A DNA stretch of 64,000 nucleotides from an uncultured bacterium (GCA_905214305.1 CAJMLK010000008.1:10301-74300), one strand, 5' to 3'; positions 51,953 through 60,779 are shown, numbered from the stretch's first letter. The notes: generated by a model not told the origin, from the letters alone. Made by a program: numbers and translations.

Positions 51953-51984
51953 AAAAAGCTCCGCCTGCTGCCAGCGCAGCAGGC
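51953..51984 (-). terminator. Terminator of nickel-type ABC operon
   Basis: GCCTGCTGC-GCTG-GCAGCAGGC stem on the minus strand, followed by GGAGCTTTTTC, 42 bases after the stop codon. Confidence 0.75.
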
Positions 51985-52025
51985 ACAGGGTTTCAGCCGG
52001 GACAGTGCCCTGTCAGTTTTGGGGG

Positions 52026-53657
52026 TCAGACAGTCAGATGCCGCCCGTCTGCCAGTTCCGTGGCGGCGCGCAGCAGGTGCTCGAAGGACGCGTGCCTGTC
52101 CGCATCCAGATGCTGATGGGGGCGAAACTCGTCGACCAGACAGCCTTCATCGAGGACAACCACCCGGTCGCACAGGCGGAAAACAGAAGCCATGTCATGC
52201 GACACGTAAAGCAATGACAGGCCAAGGCTGTTTTTCAGGTTTTCCAGCAGGTCCTGCAATTGCGCCCGCACCACGGCATCCAGGTCCGTGAGGGCTTCAT
52301 CCAGAAGCAGGATATCCGGCCTGGGAGCCAGGGCCCGTGCAATGCACACCCTTTGCAGCTGCCCGCCGCTCAACTGTCCCGGGTATCTGCCTGCGCAGGA
52401 CTGGGGCAGCTCCACCAGAGAAAGCAGCTCAGCCACACGCTTCCTGCGGTCCGGGGCTGATGCCGGCCCGTGAGCCACCAGCGGTTCTTCAATGATGTCC
52501 CGGATTGTCATGCGCGGGTTCACCGCGCCGCGCGAATCCTGAAAGACTGTTTGCACATGCCTGCGCCAGTTTTTTTTGCGGGCCTGCGGCGAGGCGATAT
52601 CGTCGCTCATGATCAGCACATGGCCGCTGTCAGGTTTTTCCAGCCCCAGCAGCAAACGGAAAAGCGTGCTTTTTCCTGCGCCATTGCGGCCCATGATGGC
52701 CAGGCTTTCCCCACGGTGCAGGCACAGGCTCACATCACGCAATACCTCCTGACCGGGCTGACGACGCCAGCGGCAGGCGCCGTAACTTTTTTTCAGATTG
52801 CGGCATTCCAGCAGCACGGTGCTGTGCTGTGCGGTATTTTGTGGTTCGCCGGGTGCTGCGTCAGGCCGTTCTTCAGCAGGGAGGCACACCCTGGACGCAC
52901 GAAAGGCGCGCAGCAGCTCTCTGGTATGGTCATGCCCCGGACGGCACAGCAGCTCGCGGGCCGCGCCCTGCTCCACAACGCGCCCGTGCTGCATGACGGC
53001 GATGCTGTCGGCCATGCAGGCGGCGGTAGTCAGATCATGATCAATATAGAGCAGGGCAAAGCTGTGGCGTGCCTGAAGCTTTTTCAGCAGGCGGAGGATG
53101 CGCGCCTTGCCGGGCAGGTCGAGGCTTGAAATGGGTTCATCCGCGATGATCAGCGGGCTTTTGCGGGCCAGTGCCAGAGCTATCATGACCCGGTGGAGCA
53201 TGCCGCCGCTCAGCTCAAAGGGGTGGCGGGGCAGGATGGATTCGGGCTTGGTAAAACCCACTTCGCGCAAGCGCCGCCGCATGGCGGCCTCTTCGCGTTT
53301 GCGGGGTACACAGCCTGTGTCGCGGAAGGTTTCGCGAAAGGTGTGGCGTACCGTGAAAAGGTGGTCAAAACAGTCGCCGGGATTTTGCATGATCAGGGCG
53401 GGCGCGCCGCCAGCAAGGCGGATATGTCCTTTTTCCTGACGCACGCCGGGCGGCAGCAGCCCCATGACGGCCATGGCGGTGAGAGATTTGCCCGAACCGC
53501 TGGAGCCCATAAGGGCCAGAGTTTCACCGGCGTGAATGCTCAGGGAAACCTGATCCACAAGTCGCGCATTTTCTGTGCCTGCGGTTGTCAGGCAGAGATC
53601 GCGGATATCAAGAATGGGGGGCGCCGGTTGGCCGGTATTATGCGTCATGGGTGTCAT
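52026..53657 (-). CDS. Fused NikD-NikE/Opp-type double ABC ATPase
   Basis: A 543-residue protein with two complete ATPase modules. Module 1: Walker A GSSGSGKS, signature LSGGMLHRV, Walker B LIIADEPISSLD, H-loop YIDHDL. Module 2: GRNGAGKST, LSGGQLQRV, ILLLDEALTDLD, SHDM. Normally NikD and NikE (or OppD and OppF) are separate subunits. The start at 53657 is one base after the NikC stop; an ATG three codons on is also possible. The module 1 Q-loop (MQNPGDCFD) and module 2 Q-loop (VFQDSRGAVN) follow the peptide/nickel branch. It energises the adjacent permeases. Confidence 0.92.
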   Translation of the reverse strand: MTPMTHNTGQPAPPILDIRDLCLTTAGTENARLVDQVSLSIHAGETLALMGSSGSGKSLTAMAVMGLLPPGVRQEKGHIRLAGGAPALIMQNPGDCFDHLFTVRHTFRETFRDTGCVPRKREEAAMRRRLREVGFTKPESILPRHPFELSGGMLHRVMIALALARKSPLIIADEPISSLDLPGKARILRLLKKLQARHSFALLYIDHDLTTAACMADSIAVMQHGRVVEQGAARELLCRPGHDHTRELLRAFRASRVCLPAEERPDAAPGEPQNTAQHSTVLLECRNLKKSYGACRWRRQPGQEVLRDVSLCLHRGESLAIMGRNGAGKSTLFRLLLGLEKPDSGHVLIMSDDIASPQARKKNWRRHVQTVFQDSRGAVNPRMTIRDIIEEPLVAHGPASAPDRRKRVAELLSLVELPQSCAGRYPGQLSGGQLQRVCIARALAPRPDILLLDEALTDLDAVVRAQLQDLLENLKNSLGLSLLYVSHDMASVFRLCDRVVVLDEGCLVDEFRPHQHLDADRHASFEHLLRAATELADGRHLTV

Positions 53658-53658
53658 G

Positions 53659-54471
53659 TCAGGCCCCCGCAGCGCGCAGGGCGGGGTCCAGCCGGTCGCG
53701 CAGCACATCGCCCATAAGGTTGCAGGCCGCCGTTGCCATGAAGATCATCAGGCCGGGATAGAGCATGAGCATGGGCTGTGACCGTATGTAGTTGCGGGCT
53801 TCGGAAATCATGAGGCCCCACTCCGGCGTGGGGGGCTGTATGCCCAGTCCCAGAAAGGAAAGCCCGGCCACATGCAGAAGCATGTGCCCCACATCCAGCG
53901 TGGCCAGCACCAGTATCTGCACGAGTATGGCGGGCAGAAAGTGACGGACGACAATACGTGTGCGGCTGAGGCCCATTGCCTGTGCGGCCAGAACGTGCCC
54001 CCGGCTTTTCAGGCTCAGCACATGGCTGCGGACAAGCCGCGTGTACCACGCCACATGGGTAATGGCGATGGCGATGACAAGGTTTGTCAGCCCTGTTCCA
54101 AGAATTCCTATCAGAAAAAGCGCCAGAACGATGGTCGGAAAGGTCATCATGGCATCGCAGACGCGCATGACGGCGGAATCGACCCTGCCGCCGAGGTATC
54201 CCGCCACGGAACCCAGAGCCAGACTTGCCGCCATGATGCAGCCGATAATATATAGCACTGTGGACAGGGAGTACCGCGCGCCCACCATCAGGCGGGAAAG
54301 AACATCCCGGCCCAGGTGGTCCGTACCCAGAAGATGATTGGCGCCGGGAGGCAGAAATTTTTTGGCAAGATCCACGGCCTCGGGATCGTGAGGAACCAGC
54401 CACGGGCTTAACAGGGCACAGGCCATGAGAGGCAGCAGTATGAGAAGGGCCACAAGCATTTTCCTGTTCAT
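53659..54471 (-). CDS. nikC: Nickel/peptide ABC permease NikC-type
   Basis: A 270-residue inner-membrane permease. It shows LLGTDHLGRDVLSRLMVGARYSL and AAQAMGLSRTRIVVRHFLP (the EAA loop region), then GLSFLGLGIQPPTPEWGLMI, all typical of DppC/NikC. It overlaps the upstream permease gene by 4 bases. Nickel rather than peptides is inferred from the operator upstream of the operon and the nearby hydrogenase. Confidence 0.9.
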   Translation of the reverse strand: MNRKMLVALLILLPLMACALLSPWLVPHDPEAVDLAKKFLPPGANHLLGTDHLGRDVLSRLMVGARYSLSTVLYIIGCIMAASLALGSVAGYLGGRVDSAVMRVCDAMMTFPTIVLALFLIGILGTGLTNLVIAIAITHVAWYTRLVRSHVLSLKSRGHVLAAQAMGLSRTRIVVRHFLPAILVQILVLATLDVGHMLLHVAGLSFLGLGIQPPTPEWGLMISEARNYIRSQPMLMLYPGLMIFMATAACNLMGDVLRDRLDPALRAAGA

Positions 54472-55406
54472 CGTCCTTCTCCAAGGCGGATGCGCGGATC
54501 TATTCGCGCGTAGAGCACGTCTGTAAGCAGGTTGACAAGAACAAAGACAAGCGTGGTTGCCAGCGTGAACGTCTGGATAACAGGATAGTCGTGATTGTAT
54601 ATGGCAGAAACCACATAGCGGCCCACACCGGGCCAGTTGAAAATGTTTTCAACAATCACCGCCCCGCCGAGCAGTTCGCCAAAATGCATGCTCATGGATG
54701 TAAGGACTGGGATGAGGGCATTGCGCAGCACATGCTGACCGATGATCCGCCATTTTTTCAGCCCTCGTGAGCGGGCGTACGTGACGCTGCGGCTGTGCAT
54801 GTGTTCCAGCATGCTCGCCCGCACCAGACGTATGTTGATCCCCATGGACATGAAGGAAAGCGTGAACACGGGCAGGATCAGAAATTCCGGGCCGCCCCGG
54901 CCCATGGCGGGCAGAATGTCCAGATGGCGTGAAAAAAGCAGTACCAGCAAAAATCCCAGCCAGAAAGACGGCATGGATACGGCGCTGAAGGCAAAAATGC
55001 GGGTGAGGTGATCCGGCCAGCGGTCTTTGTACAGAGCGGCGGCGATGCCCAGGGGAACGCTGATGAAAATGGTGGCGACCATGGCCCACATGGTCAGTTC
55101 GATGGTAGCGGGCAGATAGTACAGAATTTCGTTGAGGGCCGGATTGCCTGTCACATAGGACAGGCCAAGATCACCCTGAAGGGCGGAGGCAAGCCAGTCC
55201 AGATACTGCTTCCAGAGTGGCTGGTTCAGGCCCAGACTTTCGCGGGTGGTTGCCAGCAGGGTTTCCGTGGGGGGCAGGCCGGAGAGGCGCAGGTACGCCA
55301 TTGCCGGGTCTGTTTTGCCGTGACGCAGAACGGCAAAAACAAAAACAGAAACCCCCAGCAGCAAAGGGAACAGTATGAGAAGGCGGCGGCACAAGAAACG
55401 TATCAT
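54468..55406 (-). CDS. nikB: Nickel/peptide ABC permease NikB-type
   Basis: A 312-residue inner-membrane permease: LLILFPLLLGVSVFVFAVL near the start, LGLNQPLWKQYLDWL and GDLGLSYVTGNPALNEI, and ARSRGLKKWRIIGQHVLRNALIP as EAA loop. The ATG at 55406 sits after GGAACCGTTC, a weak ribosome-binding site. About 400 bases separate it from the nikA-type gene, occupied by a repeat. Paired with the NikC-type gene. Confidence 0.9.
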   Translation of the reverse strand: MIRFLCRRLLILFPLLLGVSVFVFAVLRHGKTDPAMAYLRLSGLPPTETLLATTRESLGLNQPLWKQYLDWLASALQGDLGLSYVTGNPALNEILYYLPATIELTMWAMVATIFISVPLGIAAALYKDRWPDHLTRIFAFSAVSMPSFWLGFLLVLLFSRHLDILPAMGRGGPEFLILPVFTLSFMSMGINIRLVRASMLEHMHSRSVTYARSRGLKKWRIIGQHVLRNALIPVLTSMSMHFGELLGGAVIVENIFNWPGVGRYVVSAIYNHDYPVIQTFTLATTLVFVLVNLLTDVLYARIDPRIRLGEGR

Positions 55407-55812
55407 GAACGGTTCCACGTTGAAGTTGCAGGCATGCGCAGCGGGGGGACGTGCCGCCATGCCGCATTTTGCCCATGCCGTGGCGCTTGGAGCGTGTCAC
55501 GGCATGGGCAATGGAGTTTTTTCGCATTGAGAATATCCATTCTCAGTGCTTTCAGGTCGCCCGCTTCGGCGCGCAGCAGCGCAAATACACAGCTTGGCTG
55601 TTTTTGCGGCAGTGGTTGGCGAGCCAGCGAGCCTTATGCATGGCGACAGCGGTTGTGTGGAAACAGGCCGCTCGGTACACGTGTTGTCTGCAAGCGTAGT
55701 TTCCCGCGTTACAACTCCTGAAGCATCCGCAAGCCCTTGGGGCAACGGCTGAAGCTGCGCTTACGCCTCCGCGGCGGGCGGAGGCGTAAGAGTTTCGACC
55801 TGAATTTGCCTG
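55407..55812. other. nikA-nikB spacer with interrupted repeat copy
   Basis: 406 bases between two genes of the same operon. The left part of the dispersed repeat is at 55529-55572 and its middle part at 55753-55780; about 180 bases of unrelated sequence lie between. No gene. Confidence 0.45.
55529..55780. repeat. Dispersed modular repeat, interrupted copy
   Basis: GAGAATATCCATTCTC and CCCGCTTCGGCG at the left; GCTGCGCTTACGCCTCCGCG and GCGGGCG at the right. The AGAGCAATTT core is missing. The intervening segment is unlike other copies. Confidence 0.6.
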
Positions 55813-57447
55813 CTACGGTCGGGAAACCCGTGCAAAAGGCAGTTCGTACGAAACGGGGCTGAATGTGAAGTCTTTGATATTCTTCTTTTTAAACAGGGCT
55901 TTGTCAATGGTGCGGCTTACGGGAACGTAAACGGCTTCGTCATGCAGCATGGTCAGAATGCTGGTGAACAGGCTCTGAAGCTCCCTGGTATCCGTAGTGG
56001 CAAGGGCTTTTGTGATGGCCGCGTCCAGTTCCTTTTTCTGCGGCAGCCCCCGCTGGGCCTGATAGTCCGCATGTCCTGCCACGCGCATGGCCGCAACGTA
56101 CGAGAACGGGTCGTAAGGTGCGCCATTGGATTCACAGAATATCATGTTGAATGTGCCGTCGGTCTGCGAGGCGCCGAAAGCATTGGGTTCTTCGCCCATC
56201 AGTCTCACATCCACGCCTATGCGGGCAAGATCGCTCTGCACTACCTCGGCAATGGAGCGCATGATGCTTTCATTGGCAATGAACTTGAGCTCAAGGCTCA
56301 GGGTCTTGCCGTCCTTGGTGCGGAACTTTTCGCCGGCCCTGAGCTTCCAGCCGGCCTTGTCCAGAATGGCTGCGGCCTCTTCAGTCGAGTGGGGATAGGG
56401 CTTCAGGGCGATATCACAGAAGGGAATGTCTTTTGCCAGCAGTTCCTCGGCCGGAGCTTCCTGCCCCAGCAACACGCCCTTTATTATAGATGGGCGGTCA
56501 ATGGCGCGCACAATGGCCTGCCGCACGGCAAGATCGTTGGTGGGAAACAGCGCCGTATTCATGGCGAGCAGGCGGGTGTTGCGCGGCGAAGATTCACGGG
56601 TGGCGTAGGCCGGGTCTTTTGACAGGGCGGCGTAGGCATCCGGGTTTACCCCGGCCGAACCGTGGTCGGCAATGGCTGTGGCGATAAGGTCAACCTCGCC
56701 GCTTTCAAGCGCAATTGCGCGGGTTTCGGCATCGGGTATCACCTTGACCACAAGCTGGCGCATCAGCGGTTTTTCGCCCCAGTAGCTGTCATTGCGCACA
56801 AAGCGGTCAAATTCGCCCTTGCGGCTTTCAGCAAGAACCCAGGGGCCGGTTCCCACAGGGGACTTCATGCCCTGGGCGGTATTGCCGTCTTCGGGCATGG
56901 CTGCGGGGGAAAGAAAGCGCAGGGGGCGCACCAGGCTCAGCTCCTGAAGCGCTGCGGCATAGGGCTGCTTGAGCGTGAGTTCGAAGGTGTGGGGACCGAC
57001 AGCCCTGTAGGAGTCCATAAGTTCGGCCGTTGCCAGCCAGTCATGGCGCTTGATGTTCATGCGGATGGCATCGAAGTTTTTCACCACGGCATCGGCCGTG
57101 AAGGGCGTGCTGTCTGAAAACTTCACATCCTTGCGCAAGTTGAACGTATAGACCTTGCCATCGGGAGAAATTGTCCAGCTTTCAGCCAGCCAGGGAATGA
57201 TCTTGCCGTCCTGGGCGTATTGCACCAGCGGCTCGTACACGAGGGCCTGGGCGAACATCTTGTTTGCGCCGTAAGCGTGGGGGTTGAGCGGTCCCACGTT
57301 GCTGCTCCAGGCATAAACCAGCGTGTCCTTGTCCCATCCATTGGCAGCGTATACCGGGGAGAGCGAAAGCAGAAGGAAAAACAGGGCCAGAAAGCCGCTG
57401 CAGGCATGACGCCGCGCGAGAGAAAATGCCTTTAAAATTCTGTTCAT
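55813..57447 (-). CDS. nikA: Nickel/peptide-binding periplasmic protein, NikA-type
   Basis: A 544-residue periplasmic binding protein of the SBP-5 family. It has a signal peptide (ACSGFLALFFLLLSLSPVYAA), then LVYAWSSNVGPLNPHAYGANKMFAQALVYEPL and GKIIPWLAESWTISPDGKVYTFNLRKDVKFSD, as in NikA. Conserved SPVGTGPW follows in the middle. Nickel, probably as a chelate, is the inferred cargo because of the NikR-like operator over its promoter and the hydrogenase 4 kb away; a peptide role remains possible. AGGACAAGAAG precedes the start. Confidence 0.9.
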   Translation of the reverse strand: MNRILKAFSLARRHACSGFLALFFLLLSLSPVYAANGWDKDTLVYAWSSNVGPLNPHAYGANKMFAQALVYEPLVQYAQDGKIIPWLAESWTISPDGKVYTFNLRKDVKFSDSTPFTADAVVKNFDAIRMNIKRHDWLATAELMDSYRAVGPHTFELTLKQPYAAALQELSLVRPLRFLSPAAMPEDGNTAQGMKSPVGTGPWVLAESRKGEFDRFVRNDSYWGEKPLMRQLVVKVIPDAETRAIALESGEVDLIATAIADHGSAGVNPDAYAALSKDPAYATRESSPRNTRLLAMNTALFPTNDLAVRQAIVRAIDRPSIIKGVLLGQEAPAEELLAKDIPFCDIALKPYPHSTEEAAAILDKAGWKLRAGEKFRTKDGKTLSLELKFIANESIMRSIAEVVQSDLARIGVDVRLMGEEPNAFGASQTDGTFNMIFCESNGAPYDPFSYVAAMRVAGHADYQAQRGLPQKKELDAAITKALATTDTRELQSLFTSILTMLHDEAVYVPVSRTIDKALFKKKNIKDFTFSPVSYELPFARVSRP

Positions 57448-57505
57448 CTTCTTGTCCTGTATGGGGTTGTGAGGATTTTACGGATGGTATAGGCATGTTA
57501 TTTTT

Positions 57506-57532
57506 GTGTCAACTTTTAAAAAAACGTGACAC
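57506..57532 (-). promoter_or_regulatory. NikR-like operator over the nik promoter
   Basis: GTGTCA (57506-57511) and TGACAC (57527-57532) form an inverted repeat with a 15-base spacer. On the minus strand the second arm overlaps a TTGACA -35 box, followed 15 bases later by TATACC. A repressor bound here would block the promoter. Spacing and bases resemble the deltaproteobacterial NikR operator (GTGTTAC-type halves). Confidence 0.7.
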
Positions 57533-57617
57533 AGATTGAAGTCTGACCGTGCGTTTGCATGGCACAAAAGCGGGCAGGAACGGGACGAAAAACCGACTGG
57601 TAACAAGGCAAATGGGT

Positions 57618-57686
57618 TGCGCCTGCCCCTGTGCTGCGGAGGCCGTTCACGCAGCCCCCAGAGCGGCTTCAAAGTTAAAATGCTCC
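57618..57686. repeat. Partial dispersed repeat copy
   Basis: TTGCGCCTG...TGCGGAGGCCGTTCACGCAG and the core AGAGCGGCTTCAAAG...ATGCTCC (57660-57686). Confidence 0.6.
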
Positions 57687-58088
57687 AGGCATGGGCATGT
57701 TTAAAGGGATGTATAGCGTTGCGGTATGTATGCGCCTGTTGGTGTTATAAAGCACAAGGCTGTGTGACCCGTTGCTGAAAAAAACGAATTTTCGGCCCTC
57801 ACGGCCATTTTTCTGGGTTTTTTCAACTGCGTGATCATTTTATGGCGTTTATTTGGCGTGATTTTTTTTGGATGCTTGTTGACTGTTGTTATGGAATATA
57901 TTCAGTCAAAATGACATATAATAACATCATGTAAAGGTTATTTTGTCTTTTCCGTGTCAATACTGTGTCGAATATCTTGCAAATACTGTCTGCCAAGATG
58001 TCATTTCTGCTTTACCGCATGAAAAAAATGCTTCATAACGCGGTAGAATCAGAGATGATTTATAGGTTGTTAAACTTTGAACTAATGC

Positions 58089-58116
58089 TTGACAATCTAG
58101 CTCAGAAAGGTATCTT
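58089..58116 (+). promoter_or_regulatory. Promoter for YeiH-type transporter gene
   Basis: TTGACA (58089-58094), 16-base spacer, TATCTT (58111-58116), about 190 bases before the start codon, in an AT-rich segment. Confidence 0.65.
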
Positions 58117-58307
58117 CCCAGACGGTGCTGCTGCTTTTCCGTAGGACAGCACCATTTTGGCGTGGTTTCCCCAGCCGGACACTGCGGCAAATTTTGTTTT
58201 TTGGCGCGCTATGTGCTCATTTGTACAAGGTCGCCAAGGGGCAAGAGGTGTCGGCGGGGGAGGTGTGTTCGTGATTACTTGCATTATTCGCATGGAGGAC
58301 TATGGGT

Positions 58308-59750
58308 ATGGCATCACCAAAGGCAGCATTTAACGAAGACAAAGTTGCCCTGCTTATCGGCTGCCTTGTCTTCGTTTTAGCGCTCGGCAAAATGGTTGGC
58401 CTGGACATGATGGGCTGGGTCGTGCGCGTTGGCATGTGGGTCGATAACCCGCTTACCGCCTGGAAGGCCGCAACCTGGAAGTGGCTGCCCGGCTGGGGTT
58501 CGCTGCTCTTGAGCTACGCGATTGTTACCACCTTGCTGGCGATAGGCATCAAGCTTATCAAGGGCAACGTGGCGAGCTTCGTTCGTGGCTTCACCGTCAT
58601 TTTCTTCATGGCTATCGCCTGCTATACGGCCGGCGCCAACGCCTACATCGCGGCCAACCCCACGCAGCTCGCCAAGCAGGGCATTCCGTGGGCGCTGGGC
58701 CTCAGCACTGAAGCCGGCCTTATCGTGGCTCTGGTTGTCGGTATCCTTGTGGGTAACATTACCCCCAAGTTTGCCGAAAGCCTGCGTGAAGCCTGCCGGC
58801 CCGAGCTTTTCGTTAAAATCGCCATTGTTATCATGGGCGCCGAACTGGGCGTGAAAGCCGCTGATGCCGCCGGTTTTGCCGGTCACATCATTTTCCGCGG
58901 TCTTTGCGCCATCGTTGAAGCGTATCTGCTTTACTGGTGCGTAGTTTACTACGTTGCCCGTAAGCACTTCAAGTTCAACAAAGAATGGGCTGCTCCTCTG
59001 GCTTCCGGCATTTCCATTTGCGGCGTCTCGGCGGCCATCGCCACCGGCGGCGCCATCCGCGCCCGGCCTGTGGTTCCGATCATGGTGTCCTCGCTGGTCG
59101 TGGTGTTCACCTGCATCGAAATGCTGATCCTGCCCTTCGTGGCCCAGCAGTTCCTTGCCACCGAACCTCTGGTGGCCGGCGCCTGGATGGGCCTCGCCGT
59201 CAAGTCTGACGGCGGCGCCATCGCCAGCGGTGCCATCACCGAATCCCTCATTCTTGCAAAGATGGCCGGTCAGGGCATCAACTGGGAACCGGGCTGGGTC
59301 GTGATGGTTACCACTACCGTCAAGATCTTTATTGACGTGTTCATCGGCGTGTGGGCCCTGGTGCTTGCTTACGTCTGGACCGCCAAGTTCGACAAGACCC
59401 GTGGCGAACGCACCATGACCTGGGGCGACGTTATGGATCGTTTCCCCCGCTTTGTGCTTGGCTACATCGGCACATTCCTGATTCTGCTGTTCATGTGCCT
59501 GTCCTCGCCCGAACTGCACAAGCTCGGCAAGAGCCTGTCCGGCACCATCAACGGCTTCCGTGTGCTGTTCTTCCTCATGACCTTCTTCACCATCGGTGTG
59601 GTGTCCAACTTCCGCAAGCTGCGCGAAGAAGGCATCGGTCGTCTGGCTGTTGTGTACGTGGTGTGCCTGTTTGGCTTCATCATCTGGGTGGGCCTGTTCA
59701 TTTCCTACGCCTTCTTCCACGGCATGACCCCGCCTGTTATCGGCGGCTAG
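58308..59750 (+). CDS. YeiH-family putative sulfate/sulfonate exporter
   Basis: A 480-residue inner-membrane protein with 11-13 hydrophobic segments, of the conserved YeiH family (called putative sulfate exporters). Recognisable parts: LSTEAGLIVALVVGILVGN, FVKIAIVIMGAELGVKAA, ASGISICGVSAAIATGGAIRA, and VKSDGGAIASGAITESLILA. Substrate unproven. Codon use is strongly biased to a few codons, as in highly expressed genes. GGAGG lies 9 bases before the ATG at 58308, so that start was preferred over the ATG at 58302. A tiny membrane protein gene follows 17 bases later. Confidence 0.88.
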   Translation: MASPKAAFNEDKVALLIGCLVFVLALGKMVGLDMMGWVVRVGMWVDNPLTAWKAATWKWLPGWGSLLLSYAIVTTLLAIGIKLIKGNVASFVRGFTVIFFMAIACYTAGANAYIAANPTQLAKQGIPWALGLSTEAGLIVALVVGILVGNITPKFAESLREACRPELFVKIAIVIMGAELGVKAADAAGFAGHIIFRGLCAIVEAYLLYWCVVYYVARKHFKFNKEWAAPLASGISICGVSAAIATGGAIRARPVVPIMVSSLVVVFTCIEMLILPFVAQQFLATEPLVAGAWMGLAVKSDGGAIASGAITESLILAKMAGQGINWEPGWVVMVTTTVKIFIDVFIGVWALVLAYVWTAKFDKTRGERTMTWGDVMDRFPRFVLGYIGTFLILLFMCLSSPELHKLGKSLSGTINGFRVLFFLMTFFTIGVVSNFRKLREEGIGRLAVVYVVCLFGFIIWVGLFISYAFFHGMTPPVIGG

Positions 59751-59767
59751 CATATACGGAGTGAGAT

Positions 59768-59932
59768 ATGGAAAAGACTAATGAAGTAAAACTCCATGAA
59801 GAAATTGAGAAGATGGAGTACGAACCCCTGGATTCCGTTGAAATGAAGCTTATCAAAGGCGGCGTGGGTCTTGGCATCTTTTTGCTGATCGTGCTCTTCC
59901 TCGTCAGCAAGTTTGTGATGACCACACACTAG
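59768..59932 (+). CDS. 54-residue single-membrane-segment partner protein
   Basis: MEKTNEVKLHEEIEKMEYEP starts a charged N-terminal helix, and VGLGIFLLIVLFLVSKFVM makes one membrane segment near the C-terminus. CGGAGTGAGAT precedes the ATG. It is 17 bases after the YeiH-type gene and followed by a terminator, so the pair forms a compact operon. It may be a small regulatory or stabilising subunit of the transporter; this is inferred from position and form. Confidence 0.85.
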   Translation: MEKTNEVKLHEEIEKMEYEPLDSVEMKLIKGGVGLGIFLLIVLFLVSKFVMTTH

Positions 59933-59959
59933 GCACTGCCATTGTGTAAATGATTAAAC

Positions 59960-59990
59960 ACACCGGGAAGGGGATTCTCCTTCCCGGTGT
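59960..59990 (+). terminator. Terminator after the YeiH operon
   Basis: ACACCGGGAAGG-GGATTCT-CCTTCCCGGTGT, 12-bp perfect stem, weak T tract. Confidence 0.75.
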
Positions 59991-60010
59991 TCGCGTTGAA
60001 AGGATTTGCC

Positions 60011-60235
60011 ATGCCGCGCTATCATCTGCGCTTTATGAAAGGGCCAAACTACACGCTTAACCTTGAATATGAAGCTGTGGTAGAAGCCGCCTCTTTTGAA
60101 GAAGCTCTGGCTCCGCATACTGACTGGCCGATTACCGAAAGCTATGACCACGCCACGGCGACTGCCTGGAATCCGGGCACGTGCGTCTATTATCAGGAAA
60201 TGTGGGAAGCCGCGCTTCTGCCTGAAGAAAAATGA
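60011..60235 (+). CDS. Hypothetical protein, 74 residues
   Basis: MPRYHLRFMKGPNYTLNLEY begins a small, compact protein with EAVVEAASFEEALAPHTDWP and an aromatic C-terminal half. No motif recognised. GAAAGGATTTGCC precedes the ATG. Its stop overlaps the next gene's start (ATGA), so it is translationally coupled to the DUF523 gene. Confidence 0.78.
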   Translation: MPRYHLRFMKGPNYTLNLEYEAVVEAASFEEALAPHTDWPITESYDHATATAWNPGTCVYYQEMWEAALLPEEK

Positions 60236-60705
60236 ACACCATGCGGCCACGCTACATCGTCAGCGCCTGTCTGGCAGGCATCGCCTGCCGCTATGACGGA
60301 CGCGCCACAGCGTGCCCAGCCGTCGTGCGACTGATGCAGGAGGGCAGGGCTGTGGCTGCCTGTCCGGAATGCCTTGGGGGGCTGCCAACGCCCCGGCCTT
60401 GCTGCGAACTGGTGGGCGACCGGGTTGTGAATAGACATGGCGAGGACGTGACCGCTGCCTTTCTGCAGGGTGTGCGTGCAGCAACGGCTCTGGCCCGTGA
60501 AAACGGCTGCACGGCCGCAATTCTTAAAAGCCGTTCGCCTTCGTGCGGGTGCGGTCAGGTATATGACGGTACGTTCGCCGGTGTTTTGCGCGCTGGAGAC
60601 GGGCTGTGGGCCGCGGATCTGAGACAGGCCCAGATGGCCCTGTATACGGAAGAATGTCTGCCCGAAGAGTGCCTGCCCGAAGAATGCCTGCCCGGTGATG
60701 AATGA
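60232..60705 (+). CDS. DUF523-family protein
   Basis: A 157-residue protein with the family's cysteines: VSACLAGIACRYDG, ACPECLGGLPTPRPCCE, and AILKSRSPSCGCGQVYDG. Such proteins may bind a metal or iron-sulfur cluster; some are fused to DUF1722. The C-terminus has three tandem EECLP units coded by a 15-base DNA repeat (60649-60693), which is unusual and could vary in length. Coupled to the upstream small gene. Confidence 0.88.
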   Translation: MNTMRPRYIVSACLAGIACRYDGRATACPAVVRLMQEGRAVAACPECLGGLPTPRPCCELVGDRVVNRHGEDVTAAFLQGVRAATALARENGCTAAILKSRSPSCGCGQVYDGTFAGVLRAGDGLWAADLRQAQMALYTEECLPEECLPEECLPGDE

Positions 60706-60740
60706 TCTCCATTTGACCGGGCCGGGAGAAATGATGACGC

Positions 60741-60779
60741 AAAAATCCCGTAACGGCCGTGAGCTGTTACGGGATTTTT
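60741..60779. terminator. Bidirectional terminator
   Basis: AAAAATCCCGTAAC / GTTACGGGATTTTT between convergent DUF523 and hydrogenase protease genes. Confidence 0.9.

Larger units (their letters stand above)
51598..52025. other. Region between flagellin and Nik-type ATPase genes
   Basis: Contains the flagellin leader and sigma-54 promoter on one side and the terminator of the nickel-type operon on the other. An AT-rich stretch (51655-51780) beyond the promoter could hold activator sites. No gene seen. Confidence 0.4.
57448..58307. other. Divergent regulatory region, nikA to YeiH gene
   Basis: 860 bases with the NikR-like operator and nik promoter at the left, a partial repeat at 57618-57686, and an AT-rich stretch from about 57780 to 58100 leading to a promoter for the YeiH gene. 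No gene is supported. Confidence 0.45.

Noticed and set aside
58377..59753. 458-codon frame opposite the YeiH-type gene
   Set aside because: A mirror of strongly biased codons in the real gene; the translation is His/Gly/Asp-rich and not protein-like.
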